From contig CBDFMU010000056.1 in NCBI GenBank assembly GCA_965249785.1, positions 124,001 to 188,000 of the forward strand: a DNA stretch of 64,000 nt. Reading direction: 5' to 3'. Positions 1 through 8,775 of the stretch are shown one piece after another. Below the pieces are notes generated by a model. The model saw only the letters and a list, made by a program, of their open reading frames with translations, was not told where the DNA came from and made no database searches. Position numbers and translations under genes: made by a program. Numbering within the stretch: position 1 is the stretch's first letter; the number at the start of each line of letters is the position of its first letter. The DNA is from M3007 sp965249785 (GTDB lineage: Bacteria; Bacteroidota; Bacteroidia; Chitinophagales; Saprospiraceae).

Positions 1-258
1 GCCGCTGAGAAATTAGCCGAAAGAGAAGCCGCCAAGGAAAAAATAGCGGCACACACGGGCGGCGCGCTCGGTTACCTGACCGACAAAGCCCGCGAATTGT
101 CGGGCGATGCCAAAGAAGAAGCAGCCGAGATTTATGAAAAAGGCCAGGATTTTTGGAGCAAGGCCAAAGACTACGTGGCCGAAAAAACAGACGATATGCG
201 GGAGAAATTTTCTGACGAAGAAGATGACACCCTGGACCTTAACAGTAAAAAACCTTGA
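1..258 (+). CDS. C-terminal part of a charged, helical YtxH/LEA-like protein (5' end outside window)
   Basis: The reading frame is open from base 1 and stops with TGA at 256-258, so only the last 85 residues are visible. They are rich in Ala, Lys, Glu and Asp, with aromatic residues spaced as in amphipathic helices (AREL, KGQDFWSKAKDYV) and an acidic end (EEDD). This composition resembles YtxH-domain or LEA-like stress proteins of Bacteroidota, but there is no diagnostic motif and the assignment is only an impression. The start, any signal or membrane segment, and the full length lie upstream of the window. A strong hairpin follows the stop codon. Confidence 0.6.
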   Translation, partial: AAEKLAEREAAKEKIAAHTGGALGYLTDKARELSGDAKEEAAEIYEKGQDFWSKAKDYVAEKTDDMREKFSDEEDDTLDLNSKKP

Positions 259-280
259 AAAGGGTGGAAACTGACAATAA

Positions 281-318
281 TACGAGGGGTTTGCCACAAT
301 CGCGACAAACCCCTCGTA
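281..318. terminator. Bidirectional hairpin terminator
   Basis: A perfect 13-bp stem (281-293 with 306-318) around a 12-base loop lies between the end of the rightward partial gene and the end of the leftward ndk gene. The convergent position and perfect stem suggest it terminates both. There is no clear T-tract, so function is inferred from position. Confidence 0.7.
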
Positions 319-384
319 AGTTTCTGTACCGGCGAGTTCAGCCGCCGAATATTAACGTGTGTGGCGGCTGAGCCCGCCAGTACC

Positions 385-804
385 TTACACCAACTCTACC
401 CCAGCGAAGTGGAAAGCACCTTCGATAGCGGCATTTTCGTCACTATCGGAGCCATGCACCGCATTTTCGCCCACATTGGCGGCATATTTGGCACGGATGG
501 TACCGGGAGCTGCGTTGGCCGGATTGGTTGCGCCGATCAGATTGCGAAAATCTTCCACCGCGTTTTCTTTTTCGAGGATAGCCGCCACAATCGGGCCGCT
601 GCTCATGAACTCCACCAGCTCGCCATAAAATGGACGGGCGGCGTGTACTTCATAGAATTGTCCGGCTTTCTCCTGACCCAATTGCGTCAGTTTCATGGCC
701 ACGATGCGGAAACCCGCTGCGTTGATCATTTGAAGGATGTTGCCAATATTGCCGGCGCGTACTGCGTCGGGCTTAATCATAGTGAAAGTGCGATTACTTG
801 CCAT
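385..804 (-). CDS. ndk: Nucleoside diphosphate kinase
   Basis: This 139-residue protein transfers the gamma-phosphate of ATP to nucleoside diphosphates through a phosphohistidine, balancing (d)NTP pools in the cytoplasm. The N-terminus carries the family start (TFTMIKPDAV), and the active-site signature NAVHGSDS is present with the catalytic histidine at residue 117. The length is typical of bacterial NDPKs and nothing essential is missing. The ATG at 804 follows directly on a 5' leader full of GTGAG repeats. A possible Bacteroidota promoter lies at 954-981. The gene stands alone and converges on the preceding partial gene. Confidence 0.97.
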   Translation of the reverse strand: MASNRTFTMIKPDAVRAGNIGNILQMINAAGFRIVAMKLTQLGQEKAGQFYEVHAARPFYGELVEFMSSGPIVAAILEKENAVEDFRNLIGATNPANAAPGTIRAKYAANVGENAVHGSDSDENAAIEGAFHFAGVELV

Positions 805-806
805 TC

Positions 807-930
807 CGTGAGACGTGAGAAGCGTGAGGAAAATGTGAGAAGCGTGAGAAGGCGTGAGACGTGAGAAAAAAGCAAAACCAGGAGAAACGTGCGATTTTCT
901 CTCACGCCTCTTACCCTTCTCTCACTTTTT
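807..930. repeat. GTGAG-type stutter repeat with inverted arms in the ndk leader
   Basis: Irregular direct copies of GTGAGAAGC/GTGAGACGT run from 807 to 875, and the reverse complement (TCTCACGCC, TCTCTCAC) follows at 895-925, so the transcript could fold into a long imperfect hairpin. It lies between the predicted ndk promoter and start codon. The rest of the gap to 1245 holds the promoter (954-981) and a second stutter repeat; I see no gene in it. Confidence 0.7.
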
Positions 931-953
931 CCTCTAGCCTTTAAAAAAGGTCG

Positions 954-981
954 CAAAAGTAATACAAGATTTTATTCCAAA
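954..981 (-). promoter_or_regulatory. Possible Bacteroidota-type promoter of ndk
   Basis: On the minus strand a -7 element TACTTTTG (961-954) matches TAnnTTTG and is preceded by TTTG at 981-978. The spacer is 16 bases, slightly short of the usual 17-23, so this is a plausible but not strong match. It would give a leader of about 140 bases before the ndk ATG. Confidence 0.45.
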
Positions 982-1082
982 CCGGGGTAAAAAAAAGGTT
1001 TTTAGAAAAATAATATGCGGCGTACCGCGAAGTCAGTCCACATTGCTGTACTTTTGCCCCCCAAAATCGGCCCATGTTTCAA

Positions 1083-1240
1083 TTAGGCAAAGGGCAAAAA
1101 GGCAAGCCAAGCCGCAATGAGTGATTAAAGATGGTGGGAAAGGCTTTTTGCCAGACAATGCCCCCTGTTATTTGCTTATTGCCCTTTTGCCTAGTGCTAT
1201 TTTGCCTATTTGCTATATTCTCATTGCCCTTTTGCCACCT
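1083..1240. repeat. GGCAAA-type stutter repeat with inverted arms
   Basis: Copies of GGCAAA/GGGCAAAAAGGCAAG (1083-1105) face copies of the reverse complement TTGCCCTTTTGCC (1180-1237) across a short unrelated centre. The right arm runs up to the start of the following gene. A shorter GGCAAA tract occurs again at 22811-22841. Confidence 0.65.
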
Positions 1241-1245
1241 GCGAC

Positions 1246-2253
1246 ATGGAATTTCCTTCCGATCTGAAAGAGTTGATCCGGGTGCCACAAAACGTGGCCA
1301 TCTTCTCCCATCGTAACCCCGATGGCGACGCGATTGGCAGTTCACTGGCCATGCAGCACTACCTCGAACAGTATGGCCATACCGTGCACGTACTTTTTCC
1401 GTCGGAATATCCAGAAGAATATGAGGCACTGCCAAAATCGGAGGACATCCTGATCTGGGATATTCACACCGAGGAATGCAAACAGGTGCTCCAGCGCAAG
1501 AATTTCTTCATTTTCCTGGATTTTAACGCGTATAGCCGGATCGATAAACTAGGCGATTTCGTGAAAACGCTGCCTGGCTCGCGCCTGATGATTGATCACC
1601 ATCTGTATCCCGATCCCATCGCCAACTACGTTTTCAGCGAACCGGAGGCCAGTAGCACTTGCGAAATGGTCTATCGTTTCATCACCGGCTTGGGCGACTT
1701 GCAGAAGATCAATCCAACGGTAGGCCGCTGCATTTATACGGGCATTGTGACCGATACTGGCTCTTTCCGCCACGCCACCAACCCGGCCATGTTTCGCATT
1801 GTAGCAGATCTGGTAGAACGTGGACTGGATGATACCAGCGTACAGGATATGATCTTTAATTCGCAGAAAGAGAAGCACTTGCGACTATTGGGCCATTGTC
1901 TGAGCAATCGCATGGAATATCTGCCCGAATATCGCACGGCACTGATCTGGCTTTCCAAAAAAGACTATGAGGACTTTAATATTCAGCGCGGCGATACGGA
2001 AGGAATCGTCAATTATCTGTTGAGTATCCGCGATGTACGGCTGGCAGCGTTTATTCACAACCAGCCAAACATCGTCAAACTCAGTCTGCGTTCCAAAGGC
2101 GACCTCGATGTACAGGAAATTTGCAAAAAACACTTCAACGGCGGTGGCCACCGGAATGCTTCGGGTGCTTATTCGCACGACAGCCTGCGCGCTACCATTG
2201 ATAAATTCAAAAACCTCCTGCCCCAATACAAGGAAGTACTCACCAAGAAATAA
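1246..2253 (+). CDS. DHH/DHHA1 family phosphoesterase, NrnA-like (nanoRNase / pAp phosphatase)
   Basis: A 335-residue cytoplasmic enzyme of the DHH superfamily. NrnA-type members degrade 2-5 nt oligoribonucleotides (nanoRNA) and often also dephosphorylate 3'-phosphoadenosine 5'-phosphate. The metal-binding motifs are visible: HRNPDGDAIG at residues 22-31, IDHH at 116-119, and the substrate-binding DHHA1 motif GGGHRNASG at 299-307. I chose the ATG at 1246 because the 12 extra codons back to a TTG at 1210 encode no family sequence and are part of the GGCAAA repeat. Substrate preference (nanoRNA, pAp, or cyclic dinucleotide products) cannot be told from sequence alone. Confidence 0.92.
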   Translation: MEFPSDLKELIRVPQNVAIFSHRNPDGDAIGSSLAMQHYLEQYGHTVHVLFPSEYPEEYEALPKSEDILIWDIHTEECKQVLQRKNFFIFLDFNAYSRIDKLGDFVKTLPGSRLMIDHHLYPDPIANYVFSEPEASSTCEMVYRFITGLGDLQKINPTVGRCIYTGIVTDTGSFRHATNPAMFRIVADLVERGLDDTSVQDMIFNSQKEKHLRLLGHCLSNRMEYLPEYRTALIWLSKKDYEDFNIQRGDTEGIVNYLLSIRDVRLAAFIHNQPNIVKLSLRSKGDLDVQEICKKHFNGGGHRNASGAYSHDSLRATIDKFKNLLPQYKEVLTKK

Positions 2254-2374
2254 AGAGTAAATTAGCAAAGCCAATGATAATCAACGACTTACGTTAATTT
2301 TAATCTTGAAAATCTTGCACCACTACTTATAAAATCCCTCCTATCACACGCTCACTATTCATCAGTTTCCACCA

Positions 2375-3232
2375 ATGCGCAACTTATTTTTCGTGGCCAT
2401 CGCGGCCATCCTGCTTGGCCAAATCGCCTGCAAACCCAGTGACAAAAAAACAGAGCACGGCTTTCGTTTTATCAACCACACGAACGGTACTGGCCCGAAA
2501 GCTACCAATGGCGAATCAGTCATGGTGCATGTAGATACCTATATCGGCGATACCCTCATGGGCAGCACCCGTACCAATGGTGGTGTAGCCCGTGAATACG
2601 TGATCCCCGATTCGGCGGGTCTGAACAAACGCGTTCCGTTCCTTTACGATGCCGCCAGACTGATGAGCGAAGGCGACAGTGCTTCGGTATTCGAGGCCAT
2701 TGACTCTACCATCCGCCGTTTTGTACCCGCTTCGCAAAAAAATGCGACCGAGGTGCGTTATGAAGTAAAAGTCGTCCAGGTGATTAGCAAAGAGTCGAAA
2801 GCCAAGCAAATGGCCGACGCACAAGCTCGCCTGGTCAGTGTACAGTCCATGGTGCAAGCTACCGTGAAGGAGTACGGAGAAGGCAAACTGAACGATAAGC
2901 TGATGACGCTGCCTTCGGGCCTGAAAATCCTGGTCGTAGAACCTGGCACCGGCGCAGCCGTGAAACCGGGTGAAACGGTGAAAACCAATTATCTCGGCAC
3001 ATTGATGGACGGCAAGATGTTCGACAACTCGTTCCAACGTGGACAGACGCTCGACTTTCCCGTCGGCGTGGGCAAGATGATCCCCGGTTTTGATGAAGGG
3101 GTCACCCACATCAACCACGGTGGCAAGGCGTACTTTTTCCTGCCTTACAAACTGGCTTATGGAGAGCAAGGCACGCCGGATGGTTCCATTCCGCCCAAGT
3201 CGGACCTGGTGTTCTACGTGGAGCTAATGTAA
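2375..3232 (+). CDS. FKBP-type peptidyl-prolyl isomerase, lipoprotein
   Basis: A 285-residue envelope foldase that catalyses cis-trans isomerisation at proline. The N-terminus is a lipoprotein signal with the lipidated cysteine at residue 19 (GQIAC). Residues about 29-130 (from EHGFRFINHTNG to VFEAIDS) look like a degenerate first FKBP fold; residues about 179-285 form a canonical FKBP domain with VKTNYLGTLMDGKMFDNS, MIPGFDEGV and the closing FYVEL strand. The next gene encodes a paralogue with the same two-part layout, 45-60% identical by eye, so the pair arose by tandem duplication. Client proteins are unknown. Confidence 0.92.
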   Translation: MRNLFFVAIAAILLGQIACKPSDKKTEHGFRFINHTNGTGPKATNGESVMVHVDTYIGDTLMGSTRTNGGVAREYVIPDSAGLNKRVPFLYDAARLMSEGDSASVFEAIDSTIRRFVPASQKNATEVRYEVKVVQVISKESKAKQMADAQARLVSVQSMVQATVKEYGEGKLNDKLMTLPSGLKILVVEPGTGAAVKPGETVKTNYLGTLMDGKMFDNSFQRGQTLDFPVGVGKMIPGFDEGVTHINHGGKAYFFLPYKLAYGEQGTPDGSIPPKSDLVFYVELM

Positions 3233-3355
3233 TTGTTGACAAAACTTATTTTAGAGAAAGGGAGTTTAGGGAAATAGTTGCGTACAGCGTGGCTATTTTT
3301 CTACCTCCCTTTTATCTTTCTCTTCTCTATTTTTTTACCCAAGAACGCTTCGATT

Positions 3356-4198
3356 ATGTCAAAAAAGATCGTTTTCGCGCTATTTAGTTTCCTTTTTTGT
3401 CTGCAATTGGCCTACGCTCAAAAGCAGCCCATTACCACGGAACACGGTTTCCGTTTTATCAATCACACCAATGGCAAAGGTGCCAAGGCAACCGCCGGTG
3501 GCTCCGCGATGGTACAAGTAGCCACCTGGGTCGGCGATTCCCTGATGGGTACGACCAATGGTTCGCGAGAATATCCCGTGCCCGATGCCGCCAGTCTGCC
3601 GCAGCGGGTACCATTCGTCTACGATGCTGTCCTACTGATGGGCAAGGGCGACAGTGCCACCGTGTATGAGACCATTGATTCCATGATCCGCCCCTATATT
3701 CCACCTGCCTTGGCGAGTGCAAAGGATATTCGCTACGAAATAAAAATAGTGGATGTAATCAGCAAAGCTGACAAAGAGAAAACAACCGCCGCCGCCGAAT
3801 CGCGTTTTAAAGAGGTGGAAGCAGCCGTCACCAAGACCGCGAAGGACTATGCTGCTGGTACTTTGACCCTCGATAAGCGTCCTTCGGGGCTGAAAGTGCT
3901 CGTCGTGGACCCGGGAAAAGGCGATAAAATCAAAGTGGGCGAAAATATCCATACCAACTATTATGGCTGCCTTACCGATGGCAAACTATTCGATACTTCC
4001 TTCCAAAGGGGTCAGACCCTGGACTTCGCCGCTGGCGTAGGTCAGATGATTCCTGGTTTCGATGAGGGCGTACAACTGCTCGGCCACGGCGGCAAAGCCT
4101 ACTTCTTCCTGCCCCCTACCCTCGCCTATGGCGAACAGGGTGCCGGTGATGCAGTGCCGCCTAATGCAGAATTGATTTTCTATGTAGAGGTGCTTTAA
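3356..4198 (+). CDS. FKBP-type peptidyl-prolyl isomerase, secreted paralogue
   Basis: A 280-residue periplasmic proline isomerase. I start at the ATG at 3356, which gives a clean type I signal peptide (MSKKIVFALFSFL...AYAQ); an in-frame TTG at 3278 would only add a second hydrophobic stretch. Unlike its upstream neighbour it has no lipobox cysteine, so the two paralogues probably occupy different places (outer membrane anchored versus soluble). Layout matches the neighbour: EHGFRFINHTNGKG region, then a canonical FKBP domain from about residue 175 (RPSGLKVLVV, HTNYYGCLTDGKLFD, MIPGFDEGV, LAYGEQG) to the C-terminus. A strong hairpin follows the stop. Confidence 0.92.
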   Translation: MSKKIVFALFSFLFCLQLAYAQKQPITTEHGFRFINHTNGKGAKATAGGSAMVQVATWVGDSLMGTTNGSREYPVPDAASLPQRVPFVYDAVLLMGKGDSATVYETIDSMIRPYIPPALASAKDIRYEIKIVDVISKADKEKTTAAAESRFKEVEAAVTKTAKDYAAGTLTLDKRPSGLKVLVVDPGKGDKIKVGENIHTNYYGCLTDGKLFDTSFQRGQTLDFAAGVGQMIPGFDEGVQLLGHGGKAYFFLPPTLAYGEQGAGDAVPPNAELIFYVEVL

Positions 4199-4204
4199 AT
4201 AACT

Positions 4205-4259
4205 ATGAAATATAATGTATGAACTATGACCACCTCATAGTTCATACATTATACTTCAT
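4205..4259. terminator. Long hairpin between the FKBP gene and prfB
   Basis: A 25-bp stem (4205-4229 with 4235-4259, one G-T wobble) with a 5-base loop lies 7 bases after the FKBP stop codon. It is AT-rich and built of repeated ATGAACTATG/TATGAA words that continue to about 4276. It probably ends the FKBP transcript; the stuttering words make it resemble the other intergenic repeats here. Confidence 0.65.
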
Positions 4260-4302
4260 AGTTCATACTTCATACTTCAATTTAAAACTTCCGTTTCCAG
4301 CA

Positions 4303-5416
4303 ATGACAATCGAACAACTCAAAGAGTTGAAAGGTCAACTGGCGGTCCTCAGGAGGTATCTTTGACGTGGATAACCGCACGCGCGAAGCCGAAGACCTGA
4401 CCGCCGAAACCCTTGATCCCAACTTTTGGAACGACCCCAAACGGGCCGAGACCATCCAGCGCAAACTCGGTATAAGCAACAACTGGCTCGCCGATTATCA
4501 CAAAATCGCCCGCGAAGTAGACGACCTCGAGGGAATGTTTGAATTTCAAAAAGAAGGCCTCGCCACCGAAGAAGAGGTGCACGCACAATACCTCAGTACC
4601 ACCGAAACCCTGGCTGATGCCGAATTTCGGAGTACGCTGAACCAGAAAGAGGACGCGATGAACGCCGTGCTGACTATCAATGCCGGGGCCGGTGGCACCG
4701 AAGCCTGCGACTGGTCGGCCATGCTGCTGCGGATGTACAGGATGTGGGCCGAAAAAGACGGCTTCAAAGTCGTGGAACTATTCGAGCAGGATGGTGAAGC
4801 AGCAGGCATTAAATCTGCCAGCATCGAGATTCGCGGCGATTATGCCTACGGCTGGCTGAAAGGCGAAAACGGGGTGCATCGCCTCGTGCGCATCAGCCCA
4901 TTCAATGCCCAGGGTAAACGCCAGACTTCTTTTTCCTCGGTATTCGTGTATCCGCTCGTAGAAGACGACGACATCAATATCGTCATCAAGCCCGACGACA
5001 TTGAAATGGACGTATTTCGGGCCTCTGGAGCGGGTGGCCAGCACGTCAACCGGACCAATTCTGCGGTGCGCCTGCGCCACTTACCCACTGGTATTGCCGT
5101 AGAATGCCAGGCCGACCGTAGCCAGCACCGCAACCGCGACACCGCCATGACCATGCTCAAAAGCCGCCTCTACGAACTCGAAATGCGCAAACGCCAGGCC
5201 GAGAAAGACAAAGTGGAGTCGGGTAAAAGCAAGATCGAATGGGGCAGCCAAATCCGCTCTTATGTGCTGGACGACCGCTGGGTGAAAGACCTGCGCAGTG
5301 GCTACAAAGTCCACAATCCCGATGCAGTGCTCAACGGCGACCTTGACCCGTTTCTGAAAGCCTACCTGATGTGGGAACGCAACCCAACCGGAGAGGTGGT
5401 GGAAGACGAAGATTGA
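4303..5416 (+). CDS. prfB: Peptide chain release factor 2, with programmed +1 frameshift
   Basis: RF2 recognises UGA and UAA stop codons and triggers peptide release. The gene starts at ATG 4303, reads 20 codons, then meets an in-frame TGA at 4363-4365. The context is the classic RF2 autoregulatory site: a Shine-Dalgarno-like AGGAGG (4351-4356), then TAT CTT TGA C. A +1 slip on CTT gives ...RRYL-DVDNR... and a product of about 370 residues, the normal RF2 length. The SPF stop-codon recognition tripeptide is at residues 198-200 and the GGQ catalytic motif at 244-246. The coding sequence should be written as a join (4303-4362, 4364-5416). Low RF2 favours the frameshift, so the protein controls its own synthesis. 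Confidence 0.96.
4351..4366 (+). promoter_or_regulatory. prfB: prfB programmed +1 frameshift site
   Basis: AGGAGG, three bases, CTT, TGA, C: the internal Shine-Dalgarno-like element, slippery leucine codon and stop codon are arranged exactly as in well-studied prfB genes. The frame before (from 4303) and after (from 4364) are both clearly RF2. Confidence 0.95.
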
Positions 5417-5431
5417 TATTTGCAGGGTTAT

Positions 5432-5676
5432 AGAAAATGTTGAGAAGGTTGAGGTTGTTGAGAATGTTGAGATTTTGATGGTTAGTCCATCATAGAATTT
5501 TTCTCTTTGCTACTTTGCATTGAACATAATTACAACAAGAGAGGCACCCCGCGAACCCGCAGAGTGCCTCTCTAAATTAGAATGGAGGGTCAATAAAAGT
5601 GTTTGTAGAAAAATAACCGACTTCAGCCAAGGCTTATATTCTCAACACCCTCAACATTTCTCAACATCCTCAACTA
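5432..5676. repeat. GTTGAG stutter repeat, inverted at the two ends of the gap
   Basis: At 5432-5475 runs of GTTGAGAATGTTGAGA-like words follow prfB; at 5636-5676 their reverse complement (CTCAACATTTCTCAAC) precedes the stop of the leftward M16 gene. The same family recurs at 23629-23660. The centre contains a separate hairpin. No gene is seen in this stretch. Confidence 0.7.
5539..5582. terminator. Bidirectional terminator between prfB and the M16 peptidase gene
   Basis: A perfect 9-bp GC-rich stem (GAGAGGCAC 5539-5547 with GTGCCTCTC 5574-5582) lies midway between the convergent ends of prfB and the leftward peptidase gene. The inner bases allow some further pairing. Confidence 0.65.
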
Positions 5677-5681
5677 TTTCT

Positions 5682-8447
5682 TTACGGTTTCGCCTTCTTA
5701 CTAAGCACTTTCCCATTCGCATCAATCTGAATGACTTCCATACCCAGTTGCTGCAAGCCCGGAAGCACCTTCTCGGCATCGCCAGCCATAAACCAGCCTA
5801 GATTGCCGGGTTGCACAATGCTCTTAGCCACGTTTTGCACGTCTTTCAGCCCGAGGTTCTGCACGCGTTGGCTGTAGGTTTTCCAATAGTCGTCGGCCAG
5901 ATTATACTTCACTACTTCGGCCAGGGAACGATTGACGCGGGCATTAGTTTCCCACATTCCGGCCATACCAAGCACCGTGTTTTGTTTTGTTTTATCAAAT
6001 TCCGCCTGCGTCATCGGTTTATCCCCTACAAAAGAAGTTACTTCTTTCAGCACTTCCTGCATACTTTCCTTCGTTTTGTCGGTTTGTACCGGTGCGTACA
6101 CCAGGAAAGGTCGCTGCCCACGGGTATTCATAATCATCGAACGAGAGCCATAGCTCCAGTGCTTGTCTTCGCGAATGTTCAGGTTGATCCGGCTGGTAAA
6201 GTCGCCGCCCAATACGTTGTTCATTTGCTCCACGGCATTTTCGTCCTGCTTGCCATACGGTTGGGCCAAATAGCCCGCCACTAGTAGGCTTTGCTCGCTT
6301 TGCGGGCGATCAATCAGGAAAATTTTACCTGTGCTGCCCGCCGTTTTTACTTCCGGGATGACCTTTTTCGGCACATCCCCTTTTTGCCAGGTAGCGAAAC
6401 GTTTTTCCAGTTTAGCCGTCAGTTCTTCCATCGAAATATCGCCAGTGACCACCAGGATGGCATTATTGGGCCGCAACCAACGCTGCTGGAAACCGCGCAC
6501 ATCAGCAAGCGTCAGGCCATTTACCGCGTCCTCTTCGCCAGTGCCAGTCATCGGCATCGCATAGGGATGGTCTTTGCCATACAGCAATTCGGGCATCACG
6601 CGCATCACCATGCTCTGGGGCTGCGTTTTTTCGTTCTGAATGGTGCTGATTTGCTGGCTTTTCAGGCGCGCGAAATCGGCTTCGGGAAAAGATGGATTGA
6701 GCACCACATCGGCCATGAGATCAAGGCTGGGATCGAGACTTTGTTTCAGCGTATTCAGATTCACGTAGGAAAAATCGAGATCGCTAGTGGTGTTCAAAGT
6801 AGCCCCCAAAAGTTGCAGCCGCTCATTGATTTGCAGGCTGTTCATCGTCTTGGTGCCTTCGTCGAGCATATTCATAGCGAGACTGGCGAGGCCGGATTTG
6901 CCACCAAATTTGTCGGTCACGTAGCCCGCATCAAACATCAGACTGGCCACCACGGTTGGGCTTTCGGTACGGCGCGCTAACACGATTTTCATACCATTCT
7001 TCAACGTAGCACGCTGTAAATCAGGGAATTTTGCCGAAATGCCCATATCTACTTTGGGCTTTTCCTTGCGGTCGGCCTCGGTGCCAGTGACGCTATATTC
7101 CGGGAATGGCGTACAAGTCAACACCAGGCGACCATCGCTCAGCCAACGCTTGGCGGCCTCGTGGATTTGCTGTGCCGTGGCCTGGCTATACCATTTCAAT
7201 TGTTTTTTGTAGTAATCCGGCGAACCGCCAAACACTTCATTTTGCGCCAGCAAATCGCTTTTGCCACCGAAGCCACCGATGCGTTCCAAGCCTTTGATGA
7301 ACCCGGCAAAATAAGCCGCCTGCACGCGTTTAACTTCCTCGGCGGTCGGGCCTTTGGCCAAAAATTCGTTCAGGATTTCATTTGTTGCGGCCTCCACTTC
7401 GTCGAGTGTGTGGCCGGGTTTTACATTGACAGAAATCACAAAATTGCCAGCAATCTCATTGGGGCCGCTAAAAGAAAAGAGCGAGGTAGCAATCTGTTTT
7501 TCGTAGACCAATTTTTTGTACAAGCGGCTGTTTTTGCCGGAGGCCAGCAAATCGGAGGCCAAATCAAGATAAACCGCATCCTCTGTACCCCACTGCGTGA
7601 TGTTCCAGACGAGGTTCAACTGCGATTCTGGCACCCGATCCTGGTAAGTCATGCGCACTTCACCAGTACGTTTTGGGATGTTCACCAGCGGGCGCGAAAT
7701 GGTCGGCCCGGAGGGAATATTGCCAAAATATTTCAGCACCTTTTCGTAGGCAGCATCGGTCGTAATGTCGCCAGCGACGACGAGGACGGCATTGGCAGCA
7801 CCATAATAGCCTTTAAACCAGTCCTGTACGTCGGTAACGCTGGCGGCATTCAGATCGCTCATTTCACCGATCACGGTGTGGCCGTAAGGGTGATATGGTG
7901 GAAACATTTCTTTTTGCATGATGTCCCAGCCCAGCGAATAAGGCTGGTTTTCACCCTGGCGTTTCTCGTTTTGGACCACGCCGCGCTGTTCGTCCAGTTT
8001 GGCCTGGTCAATCGCGCCGATCAGGTGGCCCATGCGGTCGCTTTCGAGCCAGAGTACCTGGTCGAGCGCACCAACTGGCACATTTTGGAAGTAATTAGTG
8101 CGGTCTTCATTGGTCGTACCGTTCAGGTCGGTCCCGCCGATGGCTTCCAACGCCTGGAAATAGTCAGTGTTGAAGTTCTCCGAGCCGTTGAACATCAGGT
8201 GCTCAAACAAGTGGGCGAAACCGCTTTTGCCCAGTTTTTCGTTTTTCGAGCCGACGTGGTACCACACGTTCACCGCCACGATGGGGGCTTTGTGGTCTTC
8301 ATGGACGATCAGCCGCAGGCCGTTGGGCAGCGTGAATTTTTTGTACGGCACATTGATGTCGTCGGGATTGTAAGTCGGCAGATCGGACTGGGCGTGCAGC
8401 CACGTACCGACCAACAGGAGCAGAGGTAGTAAAAGGCGATATTTCAT
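5682..8447 (-). CDS. M16 family zinc metallopeptidase (two-domain, pitrilysin/insulinase type)
   Basis: A 921-residue periplasmic peptidase. The start at 8447 gives a signal peptide (MKYRLLLPLLLL...LHAQ); a longer frame to 8513 adds only non-family residues. The inverted zinc motif HxxEH is intact (H79-L-F-E82-H83), and the third zinc ligand is probably E161 in VVQNEKRQ. Residues about 35-470 form the active M16 half and about 490-900 the inactive partner half (starts KLPDLQRATLKNGMKIVL-like). Such enzymes degrade small peptides in a closed chamber, possibly signal-peptide or secretion debris; the actual substrate is unknown. It is transcribed alone and divergently from glyQS. Confidence 0.93.
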   Translation of the reverse strand: MKYRLLLPLLLLVGTWLHAQSDLPTYNPDDINVPYKKFTLPNGLRLIVHEDHKAPIVAVNVWYHVGSKNEKLGKSGFAHLFEHLMFNGSENFNTDYFQALEAIGGTDLNGTTNEDRTNYFQNVPVGALDQVLWLESDRMGHLIGAIDQAKLDEQRGVVQNEKRQGENQPYSLGWDIMQKEMFPPYHPYGHTVIGEMSDLNAASVTDVQDWFKGYYGAANAVLVVAGDITTDAAYEKVLKYFGNIPSGPTISRPLVNIPKRTGEVRMTYQDRVPESQLNLVWNITQWGTEDAVYLDLASDLLASGKNSRLYKKLVYEKQIATSLFSFSGPNEIAGNFVISVNVKPGHTLDEVEAATNEILNEFLAKGPTAEEVKRVQAAYFAGFIKGLERIGGFGGKSDLLAQNEVFGGSPDYYKKQLKWYSQATAQQIHEAAKRWLSDGRLVLTCTPFPEYSVTGTEADRKEKPKVDMGISAKFPDLQRATLKNGMKIVLARRTESPTVVASLMFDAGYVTDKFGGKSGLASLAMNMLDEGTKTMNSLQINERLQLLGATLNTTSDLDFSYVNLNTLKQSLDPSLDLMADVVLNPSFPEADFARLKSQQISTIQNEKTQPQSMVMRVMPELLYGKDHPYAMPMTGTGEEDAVNGLTLADVRGFQQRWLRPNNAILVVTGDISMEELTAKLEKRFATWQKGDVPKKVIPEVKTAGSTGKIFLIDRPQSEQSLLVAGYLAQPYGKQDENAVEQMNNVLGGDFTSRINLNIREDKHWSYGSRSMIMNTRGQRPFLVYAPVQTDKTKESMQEVLKEVTSFVGDKPMTQAEFDKTKQNTVLGMAGMWETNARVNRSLAEVVKYNLADDYWKTYSQRVQNLGLKDVQNVAKSIVQPGNLGWFMAGDAEKVLPGLQQLGMEVIQIDANGKVLSKKAKP

Positions 8448-8775
8448 ATTTGTGTGTGTTTGGTTAGTATATGATTTCAAGAAAAAATGATGATGCGGAA
8501 AAACGCCGCCCAAGGTGCGCTATTACTCATAAAAGGGGGAAAGATTTGGATGAAAGGTGGCAAATAAAGGGTGGAATGTTTAATTTACCTTCCTTTTACC
8601 GCGCGATTTTCTCACCTTTGCGCCTCTTTTCGCACTACGTTTGTCATCCTGACGGGAACTGTCCACGCTACGGTGTACGCCACGACGTGGACGGTTCCCG
8701 TCAGGATGACAAAAGCGACTTGTTCCAAATTTCAACTAAATGTGTTGATAGTAAGCACATTAGCAAATCAATTCC
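8448..8775. other. Divergent intergenic region with a long palindrome
   Basis: The gap between the leftward peptidase gene and rightward glyQS holds no open frame of note. It contains the inverted repeat at 8640-8713. A possible -7 element TACGTTTG (8636-8643), with TTTG at 8617-8620 only 15 bases upstream, would place a glyQS transcription start inside or just before that repeat. Confidence 0.6.
8640..8713. repeat. Long inverted repeat (28-bp arms)
   Basis: The arms TTTGTCATCCTGACGGGAAC... (8640-8667) and their complement (8686-8713) pair over 28 bp with one mismatch, around an 18-base loop. Elements beginning GTCATCCTGA are common dispersed repeats in bacterial genomes, so this is probably a mobile REP/MITE-like palindrome rather than a terminator: it precedes glyQS by 60 bases. 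Confidence 0.8.

Noticed and set aside
361..864. 167-residue plus-strand frame
   Set aside because: Antisense of ndk and its leader repeat.
5520..5801. 93-residue plus-strand frame after prfB
   Set aside because: It consists of the intergenic hairpin and GTTGAG repeat and runs into the antisense of the M16 gene.
7161..8429. 422-residue frame on the plus strand
   Set aside because: It lies wholly antisense to the M16 peptidase, has no family likeness and mirrors its codon bias.
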